Part shown: in pieces, positions 50,365 through 59,369 of the stretch | How the letters are laid out: every line of letters begins with the position of its first letter | Position numbering within the stretch: the first letter of the stretch is position 1 | NCBI RefSeq assembly: GCF_030812335.1 | Contig: NZ_JAUSSN010000008.1 | Coordinates: 62,001 to 126,000, forward strand | Origin: Pseudarthrobacter oxydans | GTDB lineage: Bacteria; Actinomycetota; Actinomycetes; Actinomycetales; Micrococcaceae | Length of the DNA: 64,000 bases | Direction: 5' to 3' | Notes under the pieces: generated by a model | The model's input: the letters and a program-made list of their open reading frames with translations, nothing else | What the model was told of the DNA's origin: nothing | Databases searched by the model: none | Translations under genes and position numbers: made by a program

Positions 50365-51888
50365 CTAGTGGGTCAGGACGGGGACCTGCTCTTCCTCGGC
50401 GGCGCCGCCGGCGACCCGGCGGTGCCAGTTCGCCATGACCGCGGGATCGGTCGGCTTGGTCAGCAGCGACACGGCGATGTAGACCACCGCGGAGGCCAGC
50501 AGGCCGTAGTAGATCGGTTCGTTGGCGTAAATGCCGTCCAGCGGAACCTCGGCGTTGATCTCCAGGATGATCATGGTGCCGAGGGTGATGACCGAGCCCA
50601 CGGCCATGGAGGCAGCCGCGGCGATACCGGTGCCGCGCTTCCAGACCAGCCCGCCGAGGATGGCGACCAGGAGCCCGCCGACGAGGATGTCGTAGGCGAT
50701 GGTGAGTGCCGCGACGACGTCCTTGGTGATGATGGCGATGACGATTGCCACGATGCCGAGGCCCAGGACCCACATACGGTTGGCCCTGACGTCGTGCTCC
50801 GGGTTGTCCGTGTCATCGGTGTTGATGTCCTTGCCGAACCAGCTGGCAACGAACGGCAGGACATCCGCGCGGGCCACGGTGGCGGCGGCGATCAGGGCGC
50901 CGGAGGCGGTGGACATCATGGCGGCGACGGCCGCGGCGAGCACCAGGCCGCCGATGCCGATCGGCAGCAGGTTGGTGGCAACCTCGGCGTACACAACGTC
51001 CTTGCCGAGGGCCTTGACGTCGATGTCCGGCAGGGCAACACGGGCGCCGAGGCCGATCAGGGCGCCGGCCGCACCGTAGAGGATGCAGTAGATGCCAGCC
51101 GTGGCGCCGCCCCAGCGGGCGACCGTGGGGGTCTTGGCGGTGAAAACGCGCTGCCAGATGTCCTGGCCGATCAGCAGGCCCAGGGTGTAGACGACGAAGT
51201 AGGTGATGATCGTCTGGATGCCGATGCCGTCGATCTGGAAGAAGCTGGCGTCGACGCGGGCTCGGATGCCCTCGAAACCGCCGGCGGCGTTGAGCGTGAA
51301 CGGCAGCATCAGGAAGAAGATGCCGATGGTCTTGATGACGAACTGGACCTGGTCGGCCAGGGTGATGGACCACATGCCGCCGATGGTCGAGTAGACCAGG
51401 ACGATCGCGCCGCCGATGGCGATCGCGAGGGCACGGTCCCAGCCGAAGAGCACCACAAAAATGGTGGCGTAGGCGCCGGTGGAGGTGGCGCAGAGCATGA
51501 GCGTGTAGGCGAGCATCACGATGCCCGAGGTCTGGGTGGCGTTGCTGCCGTACCGCAGGCTCAGCATCTGGGACACGGTGTAGATCTTGAGCTTCTGGAT
51601 GGTGCTGGCGAAGAGCAGGCTGAGTAGCAGCACGCCGGCGCCGATCGCGACCACGAGCCACATGCCGGAGATGCCGAACTTGTAGCCCAGGCCCACGCCG
51701 CCTACGGTGGAGGCGCCGCCGAGCACGACGGCGGCCATGGTCCCGGTGTAGAGGAACGGGCCGAGGCGGCGGCCGGCCACCAGGAAATCGCTGTTGTTCT
51801 TGGTGCGGGATTTACCCCACCACCCAAACGCCAGCATGGCGACCAAATACACCACCACGATGGCGATGTTGACGAAACTTGCGTCCAT
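50365..51888 (-). CDS. Sodium:solute symporter
   Basis: This 507-residue SSS-family transporter has about 13 helices and family motifs: FLVAGRRLGPFLYTGTMAAV, YGSNATQTSGIVMLAYTLML, GGMWSITLADQVQFVIKTIG and AAVAAMMSTASGALIAAATV. The ATG at 51888 has GAGGAG 7 bases upstream. It is divergent from an XRE-cupin regulator and near ureohydrolase and TPP-decarboxylase genes, so uptake of arginine, agmatine or a guanidino acid is likely (inference). Confidence 0.92.
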   Translation of the reverse strand: MDASFVNIAIVVVYLVAMLAFGWWGKSRTKNNSDFLVAGRRLGPFLYTGTMAAVVLGGASTVGGVGLGYKFGISGMWLVVAIGAGVLLLSLLFASTIQKLKIYTVSQMLSLRYGSNATQTSGIVMLAYTLMLCATSTGAYATIFVVLFGWDRALAIAIGGAIVLVYSTIGGMWSITLADQVQFVIKTIGIFFLMLPFTLNAAGGFEGIRARVDASFFQIDGIGIQTIITYFVVYTLGLLIGQDIWQRVFTAKTPTVARWGGATAGIYCILYGAAGALIGLGARVALPDIDVKALGKDVVYAEVATNLLPIGIGGLVLAAAVAAMMSTASGALIAAATVARADVLPFVASWFGKDINTDDTDNPEHDVRANRMWVLGLGIVAIVIAIITKDVVAALTIAYDILVGGLLVAILGGLVWKRGTGIAAAASMAVGSVITLGTMIILEINAEVPLDGIYANEPIYYGLLASAVVYIAVSLLTKPTDPAVMANWHRRVAGGAAEEEQVPVLTH

Positions 51889-52050
51889 TGAGGGCTCCTC
51901 GGAGCTGTTCGGAGCAGGCCTGAACCGGCCGCAGCGCACCAGCGCACGCGGAGGTTCTGCTGCTTTATCGGATTGATGGGGGATGACCCCGCAGGGCTCC
52001 CGGTGGTTTGACTCGTAAATACAGTGACTTGTGGTCGCCGTATCCGGCAA
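51889..52050. other. Leader of symporter gene
   Basis: This is non-coding DNA between the symporter start and the operator cluster. No hairpin or aptamer is recognised. It presumably carries the 5' untranslated leader and promoter on the minus strand. Confidence 0.35.
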
Positions 52051-52076
52051 TTGCCTAATAGGCAACACTTGTTGCC
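52051..52076. promoter_or_regulatory. Overlapping palindromic operators, XRE/symporter
   Basis: TTGCCTA-A-TAGGCAA (52051-52065) is a perfect palindrome and overlaps a second, GGCAAC-ACTT-GTTGCC (52061-52076). The half-site AGGCAAC recurs before the ureohydrolase gene (54028-54034). These are probable binding sites for the XRE-cupin regulator. Confidence 0.65.
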
Positions 52077-52210
52077 CAAGAGTATGTTGTGATGCGGGTA
52101 ACAGTCAAGACGTATTCCGCGTCCTTGGCGGATCAGGCCTCCAGCAGGGGCGGTCCCGCTAGTATTGCTCCAACAATGGGGCCGAGCGGCCGGCCGTGAA
52201 AGGTTCCAAA

Positions 52211-52786
52211 ATGAAGGCTCTACCAGTTGAACCGAGCAACGTTCCCGTTGCCATCGGTTCCCGGATCCGCGCCGCCCGCCAGTCGCAGCGGCTCACCATC
52301 GAGCAGGTGGCCGACGCCACCGGGCTGACCAAGGGCTTCCTCAGCCGCGTCGAGCGGGACCTCACCTCACCCTCGGTCGCATCCCTCGTGACGCTGTGCC
52401 AGGTGCTCTCGATCTCGATCGGCGACCTCTTTGCCGCCCCGGAAACACACCTGACCAAGAAGAACGAAGGCCCCCGGATCTCGCTGGGCGGCGAAGGGAT
52501 CGTGGAGCGGCTGCTGACCGCCCGCTCAGAGCGCCGGGTCCAGATCATCCAGGCCGTCATCGAGCCCCGCGGCCGCGGCGAATCGGAGCTGTATGCGGTG
52601 GACTGCGACGTCGACGTGCTGCACGTGGTCAAAGGCAGCATCCGCCTGATCCTCACGAATGAGGAATTCGAACTCCACACGGGGGACACGGTGACCTTCC
52701 CGGGCCGCGAGCCGCACACGTGGGTCAATCCGACGGATGAAGCGGTCGAGGTCCTCTGGGTTCTGGTCCCCGCCGCCAGCCGCTAG
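52211..52786 (+). CDS. XRE-cupin transcriptional regulator
   Basis: This 191-residue PuuR-like regulator has an N-terminal HTH (IGSRIRAARQSQRLTIEQVA, ATGLTKGFLSRVERDLTSPS) and a C-terminal cupin sensor domain (LHVVKGSIRLILTNEEFELH, GDTVTFPGREPHTWVNP). Such regulators often respond to polyamines, amines or amino acids. The ATG at 52211 is favoured (GAAAGG 7 bases upstream) over a GTG at 52196. It is divergent from the sodium symporter with palindromic operators between. Confidence 0.92.
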   Translation: MKALPVEPSNVPVAIGSRIRAARQSQRLTIEQVADATGLTKGFLSRVERDLTSPSVASLVTLCQVLSISIGDLFAAPETHLTKKNEGPRISLGGEGIVERLLTARSERRVQIIQAVIEPRGRGESELYAVDCDVDVLHVVKGSIRLILTNEEFELHTGDTVTFPGREPHTWVNPTDEAVEVLWVLVPAASR

Positions 52787-52812
52787 GTTCCCGTACGTCG
52801 GGCTGCGTTCCT

Positions 52813-52973
52813 GCCCAGTTACTTGCCTACTGGCCGCCCTCCGGAAGCGGCGGACCCCGGAAATCCGCGGGCGCCCCGGCCGGAGCTCGCCGGTAACTGG
52901 GCGGGAGTGTCAGGGCCCGGGCCGCGGGCGCCCCCGGTAACTGGGCGGGAGTGTCAGGGCCTGTGCCGCGGGC
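52813..52973 (+). repeat. GCCCAGTTAC palindromic repeat with 44-bp tandem tail
   Basis: GCCCAGTTAC (52813-52822) and GTAACTGGGC (52893-52902) are perfect inverted ends of a 90-bp unit with core CCCCGGAAATCCGCGGG. The segment starting GGTAACTGGGCGGGAGTGTC is then repeated 44 bases later. The tail overlaps the end of the DUF559 gene and provides its stop codon. Confidence 0.8.
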
Positions 52974-53784
52974 GCTGATCCAGCACCGTCCGGATCTCGT
53001 CCAGGACGCGCTGGGGTTCGAACCAGATGTGCTCGGGCATGTACCGGAGCACCGCAAAGCCGCTCAGGGTCGAGGCATTGTTCCGGCCCAGGTCCCGGCG
53101 CATGGCCTCGCGGCTGGAGTGGAACGCGAAGCCGTCCACTTCCACGATCAGGAACCCTTCGATCAGGAAGTCCACCCTGCCGATCCCGGGCAAGTAGACC
53201 TGGGCGTCGTAGCCGATTCCGTTGGCCCGGAACAAATGCTGGGCATCGACCTCCACGATGGACTCGGCCCGCAGGTCCAGCTCGTGCAGCGCCTTGCGGA
53301 CCTGGCCGGACCGGTCGGCCGTGAGCTGGGCCTTTAATAATTCCAGCGGGACGCCATGCAGGCGCATCGCCGATGTCGCGATGGCCGTTGACGCCGGGGG
53401 TGCGAGGCACGACATGGCATGCAGCACCACATCCTCGACCGCGGCCAGCGGCAGCGTCGGATGCCCGTCGAACCGTACCGTGCGGTGCCGAACGAAGCCC
53501 GCGCCATGGCCGTGGTTGCATGCCAGGTGGTGCTGTGCCGGCGGTTCCCGGAGCCAGAGCCCGTAGTCACCGGCCGCGCTGGCGCACGTGACACGGGCGT
53601 TGTGCCGAAGCGCTGCCTCGAATTCCGGCCGGCATTCCGGAAGGGCCAGCACGCCGCGCCCCGGTCGGCGGATACCCGAGGAACCCGCCAGCCGGGCAAT
53701 ATCCGTCCGGGAAAAGCCGGCCGCCAATAGTTGCCCGGTCCGGGCGACGCCGCCGAGCTGGGTCAGGTAGTCCAAGGGGTCCAT
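52954..53784 (-). CDS. DUF559-type protein with AbiEi-like N-terminus
   Basis: This 276-residue protein has an N-terminal winged-helix domain (YLTQLGGVARTGQLLAAGFS, IARLAGSSGIRRPGRGVLAL) like that of AbiEi antitoxins, and a C-terminal DUF559/Vsr-like nuclease fold (RVDFLIEGFLIVEVDGFAFH, REAMRRDLGRNNASTLSGFA, VLRYMPEHIWFEPQRVLDEI) with the D-xn-E-V-D-G core. Members are common, often strain-variable, in actinobacteria; function is unproven. Both ends lie within copies of one palindromic repeat family, and it separates the XRE regulator from its presumed target operon. The final codons RPRHRP and stop come from the repeat. Confidence 0.82.
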   Translation of the reverse strand: MDPLDYLTQLGGVARTGQLLAAGFSRTDIARLAGSSGIRRPGRGVLALPECRPEFEAALRHNARVTCASAAGDYGLWLREPPAQHHLACNHGHGAGFVRHRTVRFDGHPTLPLAAVEDVVLHAMSCLAPPASTAIATSAMRLHGVPLELLKAQLTADRSGQVRKALHELDLRAESIVEVDAQHLFRANGIGYDAQVYLPGIGRVDFLIEGFLIVEVDGFAFHSSREAMRRDLGRNNASTLSGFAVLRYMPEHIWFEPQRVLDEIRTVLDQRPRHRP

Positions 53785-54092
53785 TAAGCCAGTACAGGGG
53801 GTGGCGGATACCCGCGAAACCCTGGAACCGGGCTATCTGGACAACCGGGCTGGGGCCGGCCTGTGCTCCCGCCCAGTTACTCGCCGCGGCACCGGACCCG
53901 GCTCGCTTGAGAACCCCGGATTTCCGCGGTTCCGCGGGGCGCGGGCAGGCTGCGGTGGACAGTAACCGGGCTGGAGCGTCGGGACCCGCCAGCGCTCCTG
54001 AGTTCAGGTAAACATTTGATGCACAAGAGGCAACTTCAAGTGTATGATGGCTGTCACACCCGTCGGTCAATCCTCGAAGGAGAGGCTTTCTT
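53785..54092. promoter_or_regulatory. Upstream region of ureohydrolase gene
   Basis: The left part carries repeat copy 2 (listed separately). The right part (from about 54000) is AT-richer and contains TTTGATGCACAAGAGGCAAC with the AGGCAAC half-site (54028-54034) seen in the XRE/symporter operators. GTATGATGG further on may include the -10. GAAGGAGAGG (54076-54085) is the ribosome site. Confidence 0.5.
53871..53971 (+). repeat. GCCCAGTTAC palindromic repeat, copy 2
   Basis: This 101-bp unit begins GCCCAGTTACTCGCC and ends GTAACCGGGCTGGAGCGTCG, with core CCCCGGATTTCCGCGG. These landmarks match copy 1 on the other side of the DUF559 gene, so the gene is bracketed by the same repeat. Confidence 0.75.
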
Positions 54093-55181
54093 TTGGAAGA
54101 GCTGCGCATCGAGGCCAATGGCAACCTTGGCCCCATCGATTCATCCCGCATTCCGCGCTACGCGGGAGCCGCCACCTATGCGCGCCTGCCGCGGCTAGAC
54201 CAGGTCGCCAAAGCGGACGTCACCGTTGTCGGCGTCCCCTTTGACTCGGGCGTCTCGTACCGGCCCGGTGCCCGCTTCGGGTCCAACCACATCCGCGAGG
54301 CCAGCCGGCTGCTGCGCCCGTACAACCCGGCCTGGGATGTCAGCCCCTTCGAGAACATCCAGGTGGCCGACGCCGGCGACATGGCCGTCAACCCCTTCAA
54401 CATCCATGAAGCGATCGAGACCATCCAGCAGAACGCGCTGGACCTGACCGCCTCCGGCAGCAAGCTGGTGACCCTCGGCGGAGACCACACCATCGCGCTG
54501 CCGCTGCTCCGCGCCGCGGCCGAACGCGCCGGGCAGCCCATCGCCATGCTGCACTTCGATGCGCACCTGGACACCTGGGACACCTACTTCGGCGCCGAAT
54601 ACACCCACGGCACCCCGTTCCGCCGCGCCGTCGAGGAAGGGATCCTGGATACCGAGGCGATCAGCCACATCGGTACCCGCGGTCCGCTCTACGGCAAGAA
54701 GGACCTCGACGACGACCACCGCTTCGGCTTCGGCATCGTCACCTCCGCGGACGTCTACTACCAGGGTGTCCTGGAAACCGTCGCCAAGGTCCGCGACCGC
54801 ATCGGCAACCGCCCGCTCTACATCTCCGTGGACATCGACGTGCTCGATCCCGCCCACGCCCCCGGCACGGGAACCCCGGAAGCCGGCGGCATCACCAGTC
54901 GTGAGCTGCTGGAAATCATCCGCGGCTTCCGCGGCATGAACCTGGTCGGCGCCGACGTCGTCGAGGTCGCCCCCGCCTACGACCACGCCGACATCACCGG
55001 CGTGGCCGCCAGCCACGTGGCCTACGAACTCGTCACCCTGATGGCGGACCGCGCGGTGGACGGTGACCGCTTCGGCGCGGCCACCGGCTACGCCGCCCAG
55101 GCCCTCGGCCAGGAATCCCGCCGGCCGGCCGGCTTCGCGACTCCGGCGGCCGAGCGCGCCGGGAGCGGGGTTTCCCAGTGA
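54093..55181 (+). CDS. Ureohydrolase: agmatinase / guanidinobutyrase
   Basis: This 362-residue arginase-superfamily Mn enzyme shows every metal motif: [24 protein letters not shown], the [20 protein letters not shown] set and [16 protein letters not shown]. It removes urea from a guanidino compound. The neighbouring 2-ketoarginine-decarboxylase-like gene favours 4-guanidinobutyrate (GbuA-type) over agmatine, but sequence alone does not settle this. The start is TTG with a strong GAAGGAGAGG 7 bases before. Its stop overlaps the next gene's GTG. Confidence 0.9.
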   Translation: MEELRIEANGNLGPIDSSRIPRYAGAATYARLPRLDQVAKADVTVVGVPFDSGVSYRPGARFGSNHIREASRLLRPYNPAWDVSPFENIQVADAGDMAVNPFNIHEAIETIQQNALDLTASGSKLVTLGGDHTIALPLLRAAAERAGQPIAMLHFDAHLDTWDTYFGAEYTHGTPFRRAVEEGILDTEAISHIGTRGPLYGKKDLDDDHRFGFGIVTSADVYYQGVLETVAKVRDRIGNRPLYISVDIDVLDPAHAPGTGTPEAGGITSRELLEIIRGFRGMNLVGADVVEVAPAYDHADITGVAASHVAYELVTLMADRAVDGDRFGAATGYAAQALGQESRRPAGFATPAAERAGSGVSQ

Positions 55182-56866
55182 CCGGCGTGCGCAACGGCGG
55201 CGACCTCGTCGTCGAAACCCTTGAAGCGCTCGGCGCGAAAACCGTCTTTGGCATCCCGGGCCAGCACGCGCTGGGTCTCTTCGACGCGATGGGCCGCGGC
55301 AACCTGCACTTCGTCTCCTCCCGGGTGGAGAACAACTCGGCCTTCGCCGCGGACGGCTACTCCCGGGCGACCGGCGAGGTCGGTGTTCTCTTCCTCTCCA
55401 CCGGCCCGGGCGCGCTGACGTCCCTGGCCGGCCTGCAGGAGGCCTACGCCACCGGCGTCCCGATGGTGGTCATCGCGAGCCAGATCCCGCTCGAGGGACT
55501 CGGCGCGCGCCGGAAGGGCATGCTGCACCAGCTCGATGACCAGAAGGCCTCGGCCGCGAACGTCACCAAGAGCCAGCGGCTGATCCAGCATGCGTCCGGT
55601 ATTCCCTCCGCCATCCAGGACGCGTGGACCGAGGCGATCTCCTCGCCGCAGGGTCCCGTGTGGCTGGAAATCCCGCAGAACGTGCTGCTGGACCCCATCA
55701 TGGTGCCGCCGGTCGAGGACGCCCTCGCCGAAGCTGCCGATAATCCGCCGCGCGTCGAGCTGGTCCGCGAGGCCGTGAAATGGCTCGCGACGGCGGAACG
55801 TCCCGCCATCATCGCCGGCGGCGGAACACGCCGCGGCCGCGCCGAGAAGTCGCTGCTCTCCATCGCGGAGAAGCTGCGGGCCCCCGTCATCTGCACCCCC
55901 GGCGGCAACGGCGCGTTCCCGTGGAACCACGAGCTCTCGCTGCAGGCCTGGATCGAAGACCAGTACATGACGGAGCTGCTCGAGGACGCCGACGTGCTGA
56001 TCGTGATCGGCTCCTCGCTCGGCGAGGTCACCTCCAACTACTTCACTTTCGAGCCGCGCGGCAGGATCATCCAGATCGACGCCGAACCGCGCGTCCTCGA
56101 GTCCAACCGCCCCGGCCTGGGCATCCGGGCCGACGCCGGCCAGGCGCTCGCCGCCCTGGACGCCGCGCTAGACACGGCCCTCGACGCCGCGCTGACGGAA
56201 CCTCACGGAGAGCGCGCGAACTGGCACGGCACCCCGCCCGAGACCCTGGTCCGGGAAACGCTGGCCAAGGTCAAAGCCCGGCTGGAATCCCAGGATCTCG
56301 GCAAGGAACTGAAGTTCATGGCGGACATCCGGGAGGCCGTTCCCGCCACCATGCAGACGTTCTGGGACATGACCATCTCCGCGTACTGGGCCTGGAGCTG
56401 CTGGGACGCCCGCGAGGGCCAGTTCCACTCCGCCCAGGGCGCCGGCGGGCTCGGTTTCGGCTTTCCCGCGGCGATCGGCGGAGCCGTCGGCCTCGAAACC
56501 ACCGGCACACCCGGCGGTTCGGCCCGCGTGCTCGCAGTCTCCGGTGACGGCTCGGCGATGTATTCCATCTCCGAACTGGCCACGGCGAAGCAGCACAACG
56601 TTCCGGTCACCTGGCTGATTGTCGACGACGGCGGCTACGGCATCCTGCGCGAATACATGGTCGGTGCCTTCGGCAAGGCCACGGCCACGGAACTCGCCCG
56701 TCCTGATTTCGTCAAGCTGGCCGAGGCCTTCGGTGTGCCGGCTGTCCGGGTGGCCCCCGAGGGTGTCGGGGACGCGCTCAAGGCCGGGTTCGCCGCCGAC
56801 GGGCCGAACGTCGTCGTCGTCGAAACCCTGCTGAGGATGTTCGCCCCCACCCATATGGAGGCCTAG
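55178..56866 (+). CDS. TPP-dependent decarboxylase, AruI-like
   Basis: This 562-residue enzyme of the acetolactate-synthase/benzoylformate-decarboxylase type has a pyrimidine domain ([40 protein letters not shown] with the catalytic Glu) and a PP domain ([37 protein letters not shown]). Length and context match AruI, the 2-ketoarginine decarboxylase of Pseudomonas, which yields 4-guanidinobutanal. It would then act upstream of the coupled guanidinobutyrase. The substrate is inferred. Confidence 0.85.
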   Translation: MTGVRNGGDLVVETLEALGAKTVFGIPGQHALGLFDAMGRGNLHFVSSRVENNSAFAADGYSRATGEVGVLFLSTGPGALTSLAGLQEAYATGVPMVVIASQIPLEGLGARRKGMLHQLDDQKASAANVTKSQRLIQHASGIPSAIQDAWTEAISSPQGPVWLEIPQNVLLDPIMVPPVEDALAEAADNPPRVELVREAVKWLATAERPAIIAGGGTRRGRAEKSLLSIAEKLRAPVICTPGGNGAFPWNHELSLQAWIEDQYMTELLEDADVLIVIGSSLGEVTSNYFTFEPRGRIIQIDAEPRVLESNRPGLGIRADAGQALAALDAALDTALDAALTEPHGERANWHGTPPETLVRETLAKVKARLESQDLGKELKFMADIREAVPATMQTFWDMTISAYWAWSCWDAREGQFHSAQGAGGLGFGFPAAIGGAVGLETTGTPGGSARVLAVSGDGSAMYSISELATAKQHNVPVTWLIVDDGGYGILREYMVGAFGKATATELARPDFVKLAEAFGVPAVRVAPEGVGDALKAGFAADGPNVVVVETLLRMFAPTHMEA

Positions 56867-56916
56867 GAACCACGCTCCGCGCTTCCATCCATAGGGAGGC
56901 CTCAGCACCACGTTCC
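56851..56916 (+). repeat. Imperfect 38-bp tandem duplication at gene end
   Basis: CCATATGGAGGCCTAGGAAC (56851 on) recurs as CCATAGGGAGGCCTCAGCAC (56889 on), each followed by CACG(C/T)TCC. The first copy contains the last codons and stop of the TPP enzyme gene. Confidence 0.6.
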
Positions 56917-56930
56917 ATGCCACGCTCCAC

Positions 56931-56973
56931 GCCAAGCGCGGACCTGCAGCACAGCTGCCGGTCCGCGCTTGGC
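56931..56973 (+). terminator. Terminator of ureohydrolase-decarboxylase operon
   Basis: GCCAAGCGCGGACC (56931-56944) pairs perfectly with GGTCCGCGCTTGGC (56960-56973). GCAGC/GCTGC extends the stem inside, and ATTTAAG follows. Confidence 0.85.
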
Positions 56974-57002
56974 ATTTAAGCGGAAAGCCCGGCCGGAAAG
57001 GG

Positions 57003-57051
57003 TTAGTTTCCCAAAGTAACTAAATTCCTGCTATATTGTTGCCTTAGGCAA
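57003..57051 (+). promoter_or_regulatory. Promoter/operator of MarR-DHA2 operon
   Basis: TTAGTT (57003-57008) with AACTAA (57018-57023) and TTGCCTTAGGCAA (57039-57051) are two inverted repeats around the -10 candidate TATATT (57032-57037). They are likely sites for autoregulation by the MarR protein encoded next. Confidence 0.6.
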
Positions 57052-57068
57052 GCAAAGAGGGGGCCGCT

Positions 57069-57548
57069 ATGGCAGTTGCGCCGGACACCGCAGCCAAACT
57101 CGTTCATCAAATCTTCGATCTGCAGCGCGCCGTGCGGTGCGTGGCCGCGGTCAAGCTCCGCGGGGAGGACACCGGCGTGGCCCTCCAGGGCGTGCTGCGC
57201 TTCGTGGGGGAGGGGGAATCCCGGGCCACCGCCCTCGCGGAACGGCTCGGGGTCAGCGCCCCCGTCCTCAGCCGGCACATCGCCGAACTGGAGGACCAGG
57301 GCTACGTAGTCCGCCGGCCCGACCCGCTGGACGGGCGGGCCCAGCTGATCGCCCTCTCCGCGTCGGGCACCGCCAAGCTCCGATCCATCGAGGACCAGCG
57401 CGCCGCCACACTCCTTGGCTTCCTGCAGGACTGGAGCGAGCAGGACGTCGAAGAGACAACGAAGACCCTGCAGAAACTTGCTGAGTCCCTCAGGACGTCA
57501 GCCCGGGCAACGACGGCCGGATCCATCAATACGACCGACATTGTTTAA
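57069..57548 (+). CDS. MarR-family transcriptional regulator
   Basis: This 159-residue regulator has the MarR winged helix: LQGVLRFVGEGESRATALAE, RLGVSAPVLSRHIAELEDQG and YVVRRPDPLDGRAQLIALSA with the DxRxx wing. It precedes a DHA2 efflux pump gene by 10 bases in one operon, with palindromes in the promoter, so it most likely represses itself and the pump. Confidence 0.92.
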   Translation: MAVAPDTAAKLVHQIFDLQRAVRCVAAVKLRGEDTGVALQGVLRFVGEGESRATALAERLGVSAPVLSRHIAELEDQGYVVRRPDPLDGRAQLIALSASGTAKLRSIEDQRAATLLGFLQDWSEQDVEETTKTLQKLAESLRTSARATTAGSINTTDIV

Positions 57549-57558
57549 GGAGCGCCCC

Positions 57559-59340
57559 ATGGCAGCAACTACCGAAATGCCCCCGGCACCAGCGGCGGTG
57601 ATGACCCACCGCCAGATCATGGAGGCCCTGACCGGCCTGCTGGCCGCGTTCTTCACCGCCATCATCAGCAGCACGATCGTCGCGAACGCCCTGCCCACGA
57701 TCATGTCCGAGCTCAACGGAACCCAGACCGACTTCGCCTGGGTCATCACCGCAGCCCTGCTGGCCAACGCCGCCACCACCCCCATCTGGGGCAAACTCGC
57801 CGACCTCTTCAACAAAAAGATGCTGGTCCAGCTCAGCATCGTAATCTTCGTGGCCGGATCCGTGATGGCGGGCCTGGCCGAGACGATCCCGCTGCTGCTG
57901 ACCGCCCGCGTCATCCAAGGCATCGCCATGGGCGGGCTCACCGCACTGGCCATGGCCATCATCGGCTCCATCATCCCGCCCCGCGACCGCGGCAAGTACT
58001 CGGGATACATGGGCGCCGTAATGGCCGTGGGCACCGCCGGCGGACCGCTGCTCGGCGGGTTCATCGTGGACAGCCCGCTGGGCTGGCGCTGGACCTTCTT
58101 CGTCTGCGTCCCGCTGGCCATTGTGGCGCTCATCCTGCTGCAGGTCACCCTGAAGCTGCCGCACGTCCGGCGCCCTGCAAAGATCGACTGGCTCGGCTCC
58201 ATCCTGCTGACCTCCGGCGTCAGCCTGCTGCTGATCTGGGTGTCCTTCGCCGGGAACCCGGACTACTACGACTGGTGGTCCTGGCAGACCGCGGCCATGG
58301 TCGGCGGCGGCCTTGCCCTGCTCGCCCTGTTGGTCCTGGTCGAATCCAGGGTGTCGCAGCCGATCATTCCGCTGAAGATCATTTCGCAGCGCACCACCGC
58401 CCTCGCCATCCTGGCCTCGATCGCCGTCGGCGTCGGGATGTTCGGTTCCTCCACCTTCCTGGGCCAGTACTTCCAGGTGGCCCGCGGCGCATCACCCACC
58501 GAAGCGGGGCTCCTGACCCTGCCGATGATCGCCGGCAACCTGATCGGCTCCGTCGTCTCCGGCCAGCTGATCAGCCGGACCGGAAAGTGGAAGCGGTACC
58601 TGGTCGCTGGCTCCATCCTGCTGATCAGCGGCCTCGGACTGACCGGAACCATCGACCACACCACCGACCTCTGGCTGACCGGTCTCTACACGGCGATCCT
58701 CGGCCTCGGCCTGGGCCTGCTGATGCAGAACCTCGTCCTGGCAGTGCAGAACACCGTGCGGGCCAGCGACATCGGAACCGCCAGCGCCTCGGTGGCCTTC
58801 TTCCGGTCGGTCGGCGGCGCCATCGGCGTCTCCGTGCTGGGGGCCATCATGGCCAACCGGGTCAAGGAACTCGCCACCGAGGGCCTTGCCGCCGCCGGGA
58901 TTCCCGCCAGCGGCGGCGCCGGTACCAGCATGGACCTCAAGGACATGCCGGAGCCCGTCCGCGAGATCATGCGGACCGCCTACGGGGACGCCACGGCGCA
59001 GATCTTTATGGTCTCCGCGGTCGTCGGCCTGGTGGCCCTGATTGCGATCCTCTTCATCAAGGAAGAGCCGCTGCGGCGCACCGTGGACATCGTCACCCCC
59101 TCCGCCACAGGCGACGACGACGGCGGCACGGCCGGCAAGTTCGGCGGCACGACAACCAAGTACGACGGCGGCACGGCCGGCAAGTTCGGCGGCACGGCCA
59201 CCGGGAACGGCGCGGCCAACGGTTCCACTGCAGAGGCTGGGTCCCACCCCACGGCCGCGCGGTCCGGCATCGTCGACCTCGACCGGGAATTCGTCGAGGT
59301 GCTCAGCCAGCAGCGCGAAAGCCAGCGCCGGGCACGGTAG
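57559..59340 (+). CDS. DHA2-family multidrug efflux MFS transporter
   Basis: This 593-residue, 14-helix EmrB/QacA-type pump has FFTAIISSTIVANALPTIMS (motif D1), WGKLADLFNKKMLVQ (motif A), RVIQGIAMGGLTALAMAIIG (motif B) and YSGYMGAVMAVGTAGGPLLGG (motif C), plus a conserved FGSSTFLGQYFQVARGASPT. The hydrophilic C-terminal tail contains a 15-residue tandem repeat (GGTAGKFGGT...). The ATG at 57559 has AAGGAG 8 bases upstream. It is controlled by the preceding MarR gene. Confidence 0.93.
   Translation: MAATTEMPPAPAAVMTHRQIMEALTGLLAAFFTAIISSTIVANALPTIMSELNGTQTDFAWVITAALLANAATTPIWGKLADLFNKKMLVQLSIVIFVAGSVMAGLAETIPLLLTARVIQGIAMGGLTALAMAIIGSIIPPRDRGKYSGYMGAVMAVGTAGGPLLGGFIVDSPLGWRWTFFVCVPLAIVALILLQVTLKLPHVRRPAKIDWLGSILLTSGVSLLLIWVSFAGNPDYYDWWSWQTAAMVGGGLALLALLVLVESRVSQPIIPLKIISQRTTALAILASIAVGVGMFGSSTFLGQYFQVARGASPTEAGLLTLPMIAGNLIGSVVSGQLISRTGKWKRYLVAGSILLISGLGLTGTIDHTTDLWLTGLYTAILGLGLGLLMQNLVLAVQNTVRASDIGTASASVAFFRSVGGAIGVSVLGAIMANRVKELATEGLAAAGIPASGGAGTSMDLKDMPEPVREIMRTAYGDATAQIFMVSAVVGLVALIAILFIKEEPLRRTVDIVTPSATGDDDGGTAGKFGGTTTKYDGGTAGKFGGTATGNGAANGSTAEAGSHPTAARSGIVDLDREFVEVLSQQRESQRRAR
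59121..59198 (+). repeat. In-frame 45-bp tandem repeat in efflux pump tail
   Basis: CGGCGGCACGGCCGGCAAGT (59121 on) recurs 45 bases later (59166 on), encoding GGTAGKFGGT twice in the disordered C-terminus. The copy number is likely variable between strains. Confidence 0.7.
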
Positions 59341-59369
59341 GCGGCGGGCGCGGTAGGCGGCGGGCGGAC

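Noticed and set aside
52813..53971. Insertion sequence with terminal inverted repeats around DUF559
   Set aside because: Each flanking unit is itself a palindrome and the gene is not a transposase; no target-site duplication is evident.
54093..55181. Firm assignment as speB (agmatinase)
   Set aside because: The AruI-like partner makes guanidinobutyrase at least as likely, so no gene symbol is given.
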